Shown here in pieces: positions 54,680-64,000 of a DNA stretch of 64,000 bases. The stretch's first letter is position 1. Each line of letters starts with the position of its first letter. This stretch comes from Calamus simplicifolius (taxonomy: Eukaryota > Streptophyta > Magnoliopsida > Arecales > Arecaceae): positions 214,283 through 278,282 of the forward strand of contig UESW01004257.1 in NCBI GenBank assembly GCA_900491605.1, given 5' to 3'. A model generated the notes under the pieces. It was not told where the DNA came from. It ran no database searches and saw only the letters and a program-made list of their open reading frames with translations. The position numbers were made by a program, and so were the translations under genes.

Positions 54680-54784
54680 CGAATTCCTCCTCTCACATCA
54701 AGTATCATGAATGTATTCACTTGGGTTTTCACCCCTCATTTTATATTAACAAATTTTGATTTTAGCTCCTGAGATCTTTTCACC
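54680..54784. other. Short spacer after Gypsy-B pol
   Basis: AT-rich spacer between pol stop and the tandem array; no feature seen. Confidence 0.5.
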
Positions 54785-55885
54785 TAAAGCCCTGGGCCAG
54801 CCAGGCATAAAGCCCGACACCCGTCGGCACCTAAAGCCCTGGGCCAGCCAGGCATGAAGCCCGACGCCCGTTGGCACCTAAAGCCCTAGGCCAGCCAGGC
54901 ATGAAGCCTGACACCCGTCGGCACCTAAAGCCCTGGGCCAGCCAGGCATGAAGCCTGACATCCGTCGGCACCTAAGCCATGGGCCAGCCAGGCATGAAGC
55001 CCGATGCTCGTCGGCACCTAAAGCCCTGGGCCAGCCAGGCATGAAGCCCGACACCCGTCGGCACCTAAAGCCCTGTGCCAGCCAGGCATAAAGCCCGACC
55101 CCGGTCGGTACAAAAAGCCCTGGGCCAGCCATGCATGAAGCCCGACCCCGGTCGGCACAAAAAGCCCTGGACCAGCCAGGCATGAAGCTCGACCCCCGGT
55201 CGGCACAAAAAGCCCTGGGCCAGCCAGGCATAAAGCCCGACCCCGATCGACACAAAAAGCCCTGGGCCAGGTAGGCATAAAGCCCGACCCCGGTCGACAC
55301 AAAAAGCCCTGGGCCAGGTAGGCATAAAGCCCGACCCCGATTGGCACAAAAAGCCCTAGGCCAGCCAAGCATAAAGCCGAACCCCGGTCAGCACAAAAAG
55401 CCCTGGGCCAGCCAGACATAAAGCCCGACCCCTGTCGGCACAAAAAGCCCTGGACCAGCCAGGCATGAAGCCCGACACCCATCGACACCTAAAGCCCTGG
55501 GCCAGCCAGGCATAAAGCCCAACCCTGGTCGGCACAAAAGCCCTGCACCAGCCAGGCATGAAGCTTGACGCCTGTCAGCACCTAAAGCCCTGGGCCAGTA
55601 AGGCATAAAGCCCAACCCCGATCGGCACAAAAAGCCCTGCACCAGCCAGGCATGAAGCCTGACGCCCGTCGGCACCTAAAGCCTTGGGCCAGCCAGGCAT
55701 AAAGCCCGAAGCCCGTCGGCACCTAAAGCCCTGCACCAGCCAGGCATGAAGCCCGACCCCCGTCGGCACCTAAAGCCCTAGGCCCGCCAGGCGTAAAGCC
55801 CGACACCCGTCGGCAAACAAAGTCCGACACCCGATGGCACAAAATTCCACCTGTCAAATAAAGTCCGACCCCCGTCGGCACCAAA
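54785..55885. repeat. 47-bp tandem array in the Gypsy-B 3' region
   Basis: About 23 copies of a 47-bp unit: aaagccctgggccagcc, aggcataaagcccgac and (g/c)cccgtcggcacct. Variants alternate between endings cacct and cacaa, in blocks. Because 47 is not a multiple of 3, all three minus-strand frames stay open in places and give repetitive 60-165-residue ORFs; these are artefacts. Arrays between pol and the 3' LTR are known in Tat-lineage elements and can seed satellites. Confidence 0.93.
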
Positions 55886-56189
55886 AGCCACATGCCTACT
55901 TAGCGCAAGGCCTGACATACTCCTGGCAAAGCGTCGCACTGATGGTCTTGAGGAACCCGCCTACCTCAACCTCCAACTACCGGCGTCTCAACCCCAAGAA
56001 ACCTATCCTCCCTGGCCCCAATTTTTGGTCCTAGATGGCTAAGGCGGAATAGCTCATATGAGTTGAGAGTTATCCCCTAGCGCTAGCGGGACTAATGGGA
56101 CCATGGTGCCGCGTGTTGTCAACCAACGAATTCAGGGTAAGTCACAAATAGACAATGTATTTTGAAGAAGATTATCTCATTAATTGGAA
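55886..56189. other. Non-coding segment
   Basis: Degenerate last repeats to about 55880, then unique sequence with no gene recognised. It would be the 3' flank of the antisense gene. Confidence 0.45.
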
Positions 56190-58460
56190 GGGATTACAAA
56201 ATGCCGACATCGTCGGACTTACAAAAAACAAAAATACAAGCTCACGGCTCTGCTGGCGCGGGCTCATCGTCGGAGGGGGCCAAATCTGAGAAGCGGTCTA
56301 GCTCAACTTCCAGGGCCTGGGGGATGTTCAGATCCCTGGCCACTTTCTCCTTCCATGCTGGAATCCTTCGAGGAACACTGCCGCCGAGGCTTCTGCCAAA
56401 TCATTTGTAAAGCACTCGGATGCCTTGTACTCTTCTATGATCCCAGTGGTCCTAGCCGCGATGGCAGCTTCCACCTCTACGGCCCGAGCCTTCTCCTCCG
56501 CGGCGAGGGCTGCCACTGCAACCCTCTCAGCTTCCCAAGCGCGGCTCACCTCCTCCCTGGATTGGCTTGCTTCCTCCTTCGCCGCCCGCGCCTCTCCTCC
56601 GCGGCCTTCGTTTCTTCCTCCGTGGCCTTCACTTTCTCCTTCGCCGCAACCGCTCGACCCTCGGCCTCCCGGAGGGCTAAGGTTAGCTCAGATATGTGTA
56701 GATCTCTGGCCATCACATCGTTCTTGGCTTTCGTCATTTGGTGAAGTGCCACACGCACACGGTTGGCATCGGCCTCCGCCTGGTTCTCCATGGCCTTTGT
56801 TTCACTTGCCCAGGTGCTTTGGCCAACTCCAGGGCCTCTTCGGCCGCGTCAGCGCGGCACTGAGCATCCTCAGCCTCCTTCTGTGCCTCCCACAAAAGGG
56901 CCTTCCCACCATGGATTGCATCCCTAGCGGCCCTCAGGGAGTGTGCGAGCTGCATGCGTAAGCTCCAGGTTAGCAAAAAGAAAAAGATGTGAAGGCAAAA
57001 GGCGAAAAGATCGCTTACCCTGACGACAGCCGCGTAGGAATCCTAGAAGAATGCGCTCGCCTTTTGGTGGCTAAGGTCCTCCAGGATCTCGAGCATAAAA
57101 ACCGAGGCAAGGACCCGCTCAACCCAGCGACCATCGTTCAAGGAGTCCCGGGGCGGCCCGGGCTTGACCCCACTCCGTTCGGCCATCTCGGCAGTCTCTG
57201 GCTCGGTGTGCGGGCTATTCCTAGGCGACCTCTCGAGGGGTGGGCTCACGGCCCCTGATGGCTCCTCACCCCAATCCATGGCAGCCTCTGGCGGGGTCGG
57301 TTTGCCAGGGGTAGGAAGCTCTTCAGCCACTATGGGCTCCGCGCCACCGGCTCCTCCGCGACTGGCTCCTCAATTGGGACTCTCGCGGTCGCTGCCATCT
57401 CTGGCGGGGTGTCGGCTGTGAGATTGACTTCTGGAGCAGCCGAGGGATCTTGCGGTGCCGGTGGTTGGGAAGCCCGGGCCGTCGGGCATTTTGGAGTGGA
57501 GCTCGCTGGCCTCTAGGTGGCCCCTCCTGGGCCCTCTTTTTAGAGGTGGCCCTTAGGAGCTTCTCTACCGATATCTTCATAGCTGCGCAATATCAGCCAA
57601 AGTAAAAAAAAAAAAAAAGCAAAATTTTTGGCTAAAGGTGGAGATGGCTTACCCTGGTGGGAGATAAGACTCGCCAACTCAAGATTATCTTCCGTCAAGA
57701 GCAAGGTGTACCGAGGGATTTCGGCAGCCAGCAATTGACCCGATGCCTCTCGATCCCCAAGATGAATGGTGGAGTTCGCGTTCCCTTAGAGGTCGGGATC
57801 TCCCCACTGGGCCTAACTTGGTCAATATTTGCGAAAATGAATCGGGATTTCCATCCCTTGATTGAAGAGGGAAAAAAAAGTTTGAGGACCCGATTGGGTC
57901 GGGACTAAAATAGCCACTAACCCTTCTGGGACCAAAGGATGTAGAACGATCGGAAAAGTGATTCGAGGGGTGATACCCAGACGATGGCAGAGAATGACAA
58001 AGGCGCTGACAACGCGGTAGGAGTTCGGGACCAGTTGAGATGGGGTCAAGGAGTAGTAGTCGAGAAGGTTGATGAAAAAGGGCAGAAAAGGCGGGCGGAG
58101 ACATGCCTTTAGGCAAATCTCATAAAGGGCCACCCGACCGGGTCGGGAGGAGATGACCCTATCATCGGGAGTTGGCAGGAAAAGCTCAATGTCCCGGGGA
58201 ATCTGGTAACGGACCTGGATTTTTGCCAAATCCAGACCTATTATCGTGGAGGCGGTCCCCTCCGGGGACCCCTCCACCCTCAAGGAGGGCCGGCCTCCGA
58301 CCGGCGGCCCCTTGATGGGGCTCCACCGGTGACCCATCGCCGGGCCAGGGGATGTGGTCCTCTGAATCAGTGGACCACTCAAGTGGAGGAGAAGGAGAAG
58401 GTGCAGGAGAGGTACAGTGCCTCTCAGAGGGAGGACGGTTCGCTCCATCGGCGACCCATC
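56190..58460 (-). pseudogene. Antisense spliced gene in Gypsy-B: putative gypsy-type transposon (Transposase_28-like) N-domain plus coiled coil
   Basis: On the minus strand, 58300-57680 reads IPRDIELFLPTPDDRVISS, RVALYEICLKACLRPPFLPF, LTPSQLVPNSYRVVSAFVIL and, after a shift at the A-run 57869-57877, FPSSIKGWKSRFIFANID. This is the pattern of the plant putative gypsy-type transposon domain (Pfam Transposase_28). Two introns are suggested: 57652 down to 57583 (GTAAGC...GCAG, 70 bp), joining LISHQ to MKISVEKLLRATSKKRAQ in frame, and 57018 down to 56950 (GTAAGC...GCAG, 69 bp), joining to LAHSLRAARDAIHGGKALL. Exon 3 (to about 56200) is an alanine/glutamate coiled coil. Exact start unclear (ATG at 58448 or 58662). 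Frameshifted, so probably inactive. Function unknown. Confidence 0.72.
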
Positions 58461-58560
58461 GCCGAGCCAGGGATGCGGTCCTCTGAATCAGTGGACCACT
58501 CAAGTGGAGGAGAAGGAGGTACAGGAGAGGTACAGTGCCTCTCAGAGGAGGATGGTTCTC
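58345..58560. repeat. Tandem duplication of about 110 bp at the 5' end of the antisense gene
   Basis: Two copies of gaatcagtggaccactcaag..gaggagaaggag..aggtacagtgcctctcagag, separated by the repeat of gacccatcgccg-gccaggg. In one minus-strand frame this gives a duplicated PPLEWSTDSED motif. Confidence 0.85.
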
Positions 58561-59090
58561 CGAACCGTCCTCCGAGGTCCAAGATGGAGAGCTCATGAGC
58601 AAAGGAAGGATGGAGAAGTCTGGAATGGGCAAAGAACTGACCTGGAAGAAAGAACCAAGCACGAGCTCTCGGGTTGCAGGGGAGATCAGAGCACAGGCAC
58701 AAAGGAAGACGACGACAGCGAAAGCGATATGGCTATATTCAACCCCTCATTTGGGTTTATTGGGTTTTCAAATCGTCCCACCTCGTCTCGTCAGCCACAT
58801 GGCCCCCTATCATAGGCTGGCCCACCTCGAGGGATGCCCAGCGCATGGTGCGGCACGCCTCCGGCCAATGATGGGACCCCGCTGACATCGCCGTATGAGA
58901 GGTAATGATGATACAGCTTTTCGCGCAGACTTCGAAGGGCTAGTTTTCTCTCAAGGTCGATCGTGGCGGGCACAGTGTACGAAGGCGGCCGCCTTCTCCC
59001 CAGGCTGTCTGCATAAGAGATGTGGACGGGGATCAGCCACGTGGAAAACACCCCTTTCGCCTCAACAGTGGGACCCGCTTCGCCTCAGGG
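58561..59090. other. Region between antisense gene and polypurine tract
   Basis: No confident coding sequence. As it lies upstream of the antisense gene, it may have contained its promoter (inference). Confidence 0.4.
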
Positions 59091-59103
59091 GTGAGGGGGC
59101 ATC
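59090..59103 (+). promoter_or_regulatory. Gypsy-B polypurine tract
   Basis: The purine run gtgagggggcatc lies directly before the 3' LTR start TGATATAAC; presumed plus-strand primer. Confidence 0.65.
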
Positions 59104-60345
59104 TGATATAACTGATCTCGCATCGTTAGAATAAAGGTAACAACAGCTAACGGAGATCACCATCTCCCGACCCCGAGACCCCCTCCGGTCTCGGGGTGCA
59201 CCAGCATCATCCCACCCCCGGGACCCCTTCCGGTCTCGGGGTGGGATCACCATCTCTCGACCCCGAGACCCCTCCGGTCTCGGAATGCACCAGCATCATC
59301 CCACCCCGGGACCCCTTCCGATCTCGGGGTGGGATCACCATCTCTCGACCCCGAGACCCCCTTCGGTCTCGGGGTGCACCAGCATCATCCCACCCCGTGA
59401 CCCCTTCCGGTCTCAGGGTGGGATCACCATCTCTCGACCCGAGACCCTCTCTGGTCTCGGGGTGAACCAGCATCATCCCACCCCCGGGACCCCTTCCGGT
59501 CTCTGGTGGGATCACCATCTCTCGACCCGAGATCCCCTCCGGTCTCGGGGTGCATCAGCATCATCCCACCCCCGTGACCCCTTTCGGTCTCGGGGTGGGA
59601 TCACCATCTCTCGACCCCGAGACCCCCTCCGGTCTCGGGGTGCACCAGCATCATCCCACCTCCGGGACCCCTCTCGGTCTCGGGGTGGGACCACCATATC
59701 TCGACCCGAGACCCCCCTCCGGTCTCGGGGTACGTGGGTATCATCAGCGATCAGCATGCGGACCAACCTTCGAACCAAACGATAGCTCCGGGCCACATGG
59801 CGCGCCCACGTGATTCTCCGTACGCCCGTGATTGTGCCCCGTTATGGAGGTCCATGCCTCATAACGGCGTATGGCGCACTGCATGTTCCTGTGCGTGACC
59901 GTGCTTCGTTACGGCGTACGATTCGCTACCACTTGCAACTGTGCGCGGTCATATCAAGCAACGGAGTGCACCAAATACAACCGCGGCTGTTAGACACGTG
60001 ATATCATGTTGATAGGTAGCGCGGGATGCTTCCGGTGCGCACAGTGATGGTACGACGGCGATCTTCCGAAACAGTAAGATGGGATATTCGGACAGGTATA
60101 AAAATGCGCGCCCACACTATAAGTAGGGATCCGAACTCTGATTTTCTAGCTTTCTTTCTCCTAGCAAAATCCTAACTGTCTCAGCTCCCTTCTGCTGAGC
60201 AGTTCTTGTCTGATCCCAAGTGACTGACTTGAGCGTCGAGGGTCCCCATCGGAACAACCGGTCTCCGGGGACTTTTCTTGCAGGGGTCCGAGGAGAAGGA
60301 CGTCCATCTTCCCCGACATTTGAAGAAGGTGACTTGGCGTCATCA
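59104..60345 (+). repeat. Gypsy-B 3' LTR
   Basis: 1,242 bp, colinear with 38106-39356. The U3 GC-rich array is at 59160-59735 and the TATA box at about 60097. It is followed by the target duplication gatca and then the resumed host copy B. Confidence 0.94.
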
Positions 60346-60350
60346 GATCA

Positions 60351-60640
60351 TATATAACTGCCTTCAGTGTGGTTGATCGCATGGAGGAGCTATTTTATGC
60401 TGAACAGGGAACACTTTGAGTTATTGCTTTCCAACATCAAAGGTCTCTCTCTCTTATGCGTACGATTTTGCTGGCATTATGTGTGGTGCGTACACCTGTT
60501 GTCAAAAATTCATTGATTTTCCTGAAGAATATGAACCATGGTCATTGTTTGTGTTGAAATTAATCTCCCAATCATCTCAAATGACAACCGAACAATATAT
60601 ACTTGGATCTAGAGTCAGAACTGGCCAAACTGGAGCTTGA
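60351..60640. repeat. Host segment, copy B, second part
   Basis: Continues copy B after the Gypsy-B insertion; matches 28508-28787 with a few substitutions and short indels. Unlike copy A it keeps its downstream flank (aattggaacagttag...). Confidence 0.93.
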
Positions 60641-60806
60641 ATTGGAACAGTTAGCAAAGACTATTCAACGGATGAGATTGGTAGCCGGGAGTTCGATGAG
60701 CTTGAACAGGAACTGAGGTCGGGTATTTCAGAAACGAATCAATAGGCCTAAATTGGTGTTGTCTGAAATATCAGTCATTGAGGATCCATTCTATGCACAA
60801 CAGTGA
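60603..60806 (+). pseudogene. Possible terminal exon of an unidentified host gene
   Basis: One frame reads ESELAKLELELEQLAKTIQ, then a tga at 60714-60716, then KRINRPKLVLSEISVIEDPF and a stop at 60804-60806. Charged, helix-forming composition and codon use look coding, but I do not recognise the protein and cannot place upstream exons. Copy A has this exon truncated and frame-shifted. If real, the internal stop makes it a pseudogene. A fortuitous ORF is possible. Confidence 0.35.
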
Positions 60807-61814
60807 TTATTGATTCGTTTTGTGTTATTGCTGATCCTATGATGACTTTTATCATCATTGTCACATGGCTTGTCTTATATATATGAGATTGATACCTTAT
60901 TTGTTATTGAATATACTTCGATCACTACATGACCTTTAGGTAGAAATATTATTGAATACACAGGGTCATTCCAACAGCACTTTACTTCGGCCAAGTTTCT
61001 GTTAATCATGAATCAGCAAAGCTATCAGATATTACTTCGGTGAAGCTAGAAACTATGCCACAGGATTCAATTTTAGTGAAGGTATCAAACACTGTAGTAG
61101 CTCTATTGTTCGTTCTCCTTACCAGGGTATATCAATGATTAGAAATGTAAAAAGCTAGAGGCAATGACTAGAAATGTAGGATGATCATAAATGATGATGG
61201 GAACCTTCGTGGAAGGAAACGCGAGAGACCAAGGTCCGGTGGGGAAGCCCAGAAACTTTGTTTGGGTCAACGTTTTTCGATTTTACCCAACCCAAGATCT
61301 ATTTCTCTATATCAAGGTCAGGTCCAGGGGATCTGAGTGTGTTGACTTAAAAAAAAAAAAACGGCCGCGAGTTTTCGACCTAACGCGAGCGGCGCTCCGC
61401 TCGTGGCTCCCGTTCGCGAACGCGTGTGCTCGTGATGCCCGGTCGCGCCCGTTCGTGAACGCGTGCGCTCGCGGCATCCTTTTGCGATCGGTCGGCGCCC
61501 GTTCGCAACCGATCGTATTAAAAGTCAATCCTCGAATAGACTCAAAAATTAAGATTAAAAAAATTTAAAAAATTAATTTCAATAGCCTATTGTTTTTGTT
61601 TTTTATTATTGCTGATTTTCTTTAAGCATCTGGAGTCATTGGATTACACCTCTACACAATCATACTCATGATAAGATAATCGAATCGAACCAGATTATTA
61701 TACCTTTATGACAGATAGCTTACAATTGCACAAAGGAAGATCTGGGCATGGTTCTTGATACGGCTGGCCACTTCTTCTGGGTAGTATTATCTTTTGCACG
61801 GTTTTTGAAAGCAA
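60807..61814. other. Unassigned DNA with a CpG-rich island
   Basis: AT-rich except for 61360-61520, where CpG is very frequent and ttcgcgaacgcg, gcccgttcg and gtgcgctcg recur. An A-run of 12 precedes it at 61350-61361. The frames across it show no known protein. Confidence 0.5.
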
Positions 61815-62585
61815 TGATATGACAGCAAAACCCCTTTCGCGGGGCCTTCAGCGTCGGCCACCAGCGTTGGCCCAACGCTAAGACTTTGGCTCCGGCCTCT
61901 AGCGCCAGCATCCAGCGACGGACTCCAGCGTCAGCCTCCAGCGCTAAGACTTTGGCTCTGGCCTCTAGCGCCGGCATCCAGCGACGGCCTTCAGCGTCGG
62001 CCACCAGTGTCGGCCACCAGCATCGGCCCACGCTAAGACTTTGGCTCTGGCCTCTAGCGTCAGCCTCCAGCGCCGGCCTCCAGCGTCAGCCTCCAGCGCC
62101 AGCCTCCAGCTCCGACTTCCAGCGTCGGCCTTCAATGACCAGTCTCATACAACGGATCCCGTGATCTAAGGTCTACTGCCGAGCACCTCGTTCGCCAAAA
62201 TCACGAGCAAGTGGTAGCTCGATCGGCAGTTACCGCTATAAGCGGCCCCTATCCAGCAACAGCCCAACGACTTGCCGTTCGAGGAAACATCACAACAGGA
62301 AAGATTCAACGGTTCCAACAGAACGAGGTAAACGAGATCCCAGGCAGGTATAAAAAGAGGACCCTAGCTCCATGCGAGGGGACTCTCTCTGGCTTCCTCT
62401 TTAAAAATTCCATTTAGACATAATCTCTCTGTTCCACGACTCGCTGACTTGGGTGTCGGAGGGTCCCCGCCGGAAATACCGGCCTGGGACTTTTTTCCAG
62501 GTTCTAGAAGGAAGACGGCGACTCTTATACGCTCACCACGATCCTAGCCCATTCGACGTTCATCGTAAGTGAGTTGGCAGCAACA
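61815..62585 (+). repeat. Gypsy-C 5' LTR
   Basis: About 771 bp. The U3 part 61845-62130 is a reiteration of short units around (c)cagcg(t/c)(c/t)(g/a)gcc and ctaagactttggctc(c/t)ggcctctagcg. TATA box tataaaaa at 62349. Ends gcagcaaca. Confidence 0.75.
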
Positions 62586-62586
62586 G

Positions 62587-62605
62587 ATTGGCGAGCCAGA
62601 TAGGG
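62587..62605 (+). promoter_or_regulatory. Gypsy-C candidate primer-binding site
   Basis: attggcgagccagataggg immediately after the LTR; its start is shared with Gypsy-A and Gypsy-B. Confidence 0.55.
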
Positions 62606-62673
62606 GGCGGCAGTTCACACGGGAGGAAGATGAAAGTTCTCCCCGTGACCCCACCAATTTTGCAAGGGAAACG

Positions 62674-63880
62674 ATGGTGACCACGCGAGCATAGGAGGCT
62701 TCCTCTAGTCAAGCAGCCGGGCGCATTCCACGGCTAAGCATTCGGAGGCCAATCTCCATGTTCTGCCCCCTGCGCAGATGAGCCAACTTGACCAGCTCGA
62801 AGCTCTGGCCCACCAGGTCCAGGACCTGACGACAATGGTCGGGGTTGCAAGAGCATCATTTGGCTGCTGCAACTCAGCCCCCTATGCTTGACGAAGGAAT
62901 GTGGGGAACAGTCCAGTCTCACCAAGGTGGGACCCCGCCTGAGGTCTCTCACCGCTCATCCTCCGAACCTCATCACCAAGGGACCTCGAAGCGACGACGG
63001 TCCCCTTCTCGCCACTCCAGTCGTTCCCACCACCGGCCGGAGGAAAGAGAGTCTAGGCGGGCGCGTTCTTTGCGCCGGAGAGCTTCTTCCTCTGATTCAT
63101 CCCAAGATGGCACTCTCCGAAAAACCACCCGTCGGGCCGAGCAAAGGCTCGACGAGTATCACCGACGGTTGGACGAGCTTAGCCGCCGGATCACCGACCC
63201 TTACGGAACGGCTTATGAGCGCCGTCCCCCGCTTCCTGGCATATCATGAAGGAGCCGGTCCCGCCTCGGTTCCGTCTCCCCCAACTGGATCCATACGATG
63301 GGACGACGGATCCCCTTGACCACTTGGAGAGCTACAAGGTCCTTATGCAGGTCCAGGGAGCAACGAACTCCTTTTTATCCGTTGCCTTTCCGGCCACTCT
63401 CCGGAAAGCGATGCGCGCGTGGTACTCCCGCTTGCCCCTGTGCAGCATCAACTCATTTCGGCAGCTCGAGCGATCTTTCCTGGCTCACTTTGATGCCTGT
63501 CGAAAGATCCTGCGAGTGCAGATAGCCTCTTTGCTGTTCAGCAGAGGATTGGCGAGACCTTAAAGGATTTCGTCGCTCGATTTAAGGAGGCGGCCTTGGA
63601 GGTGTACAACCTGGAAGATTCTGTGGCCACTTTGGCCCTGAAACGAGGACTTCGCTCATCCAGGTTCGCGTATTCCCTGGATAAGAAGCCTCCGAGTTCC
63701 TATGCTGAGCTTCTGAGCCGAGCCCAAAGTACATTCGTGCAGACGAGGCGGATTCTTCCAGGAGGGAAGTTGACAAAAACATCAACAATAAACCACCACC
63801 TACTGAACACGCCGGTGCACGACCTCGTAAGCCCAAGCCTCCACGCCGTCCAGATCACCGCCACAAACAATGGTTCCTAA
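62674..63880 (+). pseudogene. Gypsy-C gag (broken)
   Basis: The ATG at 62674 (MVTTRA) is followed by a tag at 62692. The basic serine/arginine-rich segment (62845-63249) precedes the gag core at 63246-63563: RFRLPQLDPYDGTTDPLDHL, FPATLRKAMRAWYSRLP and SFRQLERSFLAHFDACRK. A frameshift near 63520-63560 leads to FVARFKEAALEVYNLEDSVA, LKRGLRSSRFAYSLDKKPP and AELLSRAQ in the next frame. Very similar to Gypsy-B gag. The protein continues towards the window edge with a tail around 63895-63990. Confidence 0.88.
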
Positions 63881-64000
63881 GGAGCAATTCACCCCCCTCA
63901 TGGCTCCCATCTCTCACATCATGCTGGAGATAGAGGAGGAGCCTTATTTCAAGCGTCTGACTCCCTTGAAGTCTGGGGCCCCCTGCAACAAGGAGTTTTA

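Larger units (their letters stand above)
38106..60345 (+). mobile_element. Gypsy-B: full-length Tat-lineage Ty3/gypsy element carrying a nested Sirevirus
   Basis: Both LTRs are present (38106-39356; 59104-60345) with target duplication GATCA at 38101-38105 and 60346-60350. Without the 9.8-kb Sirevirus insertion the element is about 12.5 kb. Order: LTR, primer site, gag, protease, RT, RNase H, a second RNase H, integrase, 47-bp tandem array, antisense gene, polypurine tract, LTR. Integrase after RT defines gypsy. The second RNase H and the extra 3' region with an antisense gene are features of Tat-lineage elements. LTRs differ by about 10 percent in a 115-bp sample, largely at CpG. Confidence 0.95.
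61815..64000 (+). mobile_element. Gypsy-C: 5' end of a Tat-like Ty3/gypsy element (runs off the window)
   Basis: LTR, candidate primer site and gag in the same arrangement and with the same key words as Gypsy-B, including TGATATGA at the LTR start, gacttgggtgtcggagggtc in the leader and gattggcg after the LTR. Gag continues beyond 64000. Left boundary inferred from similarity of the first eight bases to the Gypsy-B LTR; no second LTR is available. Confidence 0.85.

Noticed and set aside
54878..55769. Six overlapping minus-strand ORFs of 64-164 residues with repeated GLFVPTGVGLYAWLAQ-like motifs
   Set aside because: They arise because the 47-bp unit lacks stops on the minus strand in any frame; all frames give the same kind of peptide, so there is no sign of coding selection.
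54785..55885. CRISPR-like repeat array
   Set aside because: Units follow each other directly without unique spacers, and the context is a plant retrotransposon.
1..64000. tRNA or rRNA genes
   Set aside because: I looked for T-loop words such as ggttcgaatcc with matching stems and found no convincing cloverleaf; a covariance-model scan would be decisive.

Overview
This is a plant nuclear window made mostly of retrotransposons. The evidence is Ty1/copia and Ty3/gypsy LTR retrotransposons, a plant-type LINE, a leucine-rich-repeat receptor-like protein fragment and a chloroplast chaperonin-60 alpha fragment, all in AT-rich DNA. Element composition (Tat-type gypsy with two RNase H domains, Sirevirus copia, Tork-like copia) suggests a monocot, possibly a palm, but that is inference. 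I find no intact host gene. The only long uninterrupted ORF that looks like a genuine protein is the third ORF of a Sirevirus (48635-49996).

Layout. 1-7682: a headless, tailless Copia remnant (Copia-1, 1385-4120, +) abuts a degenerate LINE ORF2 (about 4400-5705, -), followed by unassigned DNA. 7683-11812: the 5' part of a decayed gypsy element (Gypsy-A, +) that stops abruptly inside reverse transcriptase. 11813-17705: unassigned DNA with a roughly 70-bp tandem array (13065-13990) and two broken host gene fragments, a receptor-like protein 3' end and an intron-bearing Cpn60-alpha 3' end. 17706-26315: a Copia element on the minus strand (Copia-2) with both LTRs and three nested insertions: a 1,060-bp solo LTR, an A-tailed segment of about 560 bp, and inside that segment a 2,369-bp Sirevirus-like solo LTR with target duplication CGGCT.

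26316-60640 is one story. A 752-bp host segment is present twice, as copy A (28036-28787) and copy B (37645-38105 plus 60351-60640). Between the copies lies Copia-3 (28817-37644), preceded by a 33-bp remnant of the 3' internal end of another Copia-3 unit. Copy B is split by a 22-kb Tat-lineage gypsy element (Gypsy-B, 38106-60345, target duplication GATCA). Gypsy-B is itself split inside reverse transcriptase by a Sirevirus (42323-52094, target duplication GAGGT). Gypsy-B also carries a 47-bp tandem array and a separate antisense, apparently spliced gene between pol and its 3' LTR. 61815-64000 is the 5' end of a third gypsy element (Gypsy-C) that runs off the window.

How the parts work. Each LTR element supplies promoter and polyadenylation signals (LTRs), a tRNA primer site, gag, and a protease/integrase/reverse transcriptase/RNase H polyprotein. 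Every gag-pol here is broken by frameshifts, stops or deletions, so none looks autonomous. The Sirevirus is the youngest insertion, with nearly identical LTRs, yet its protease-integrase region is eroded by many small deletions while its extra ORF is intact. The most interesting points are that contrast, the repetition of U3-type palindromes in front of the extra ORF, the antisense spliced gene of Gypsy-B, and the host duplication that ends exactly at Copia-3. No computation was run: alignments and divergence figures are by eye.
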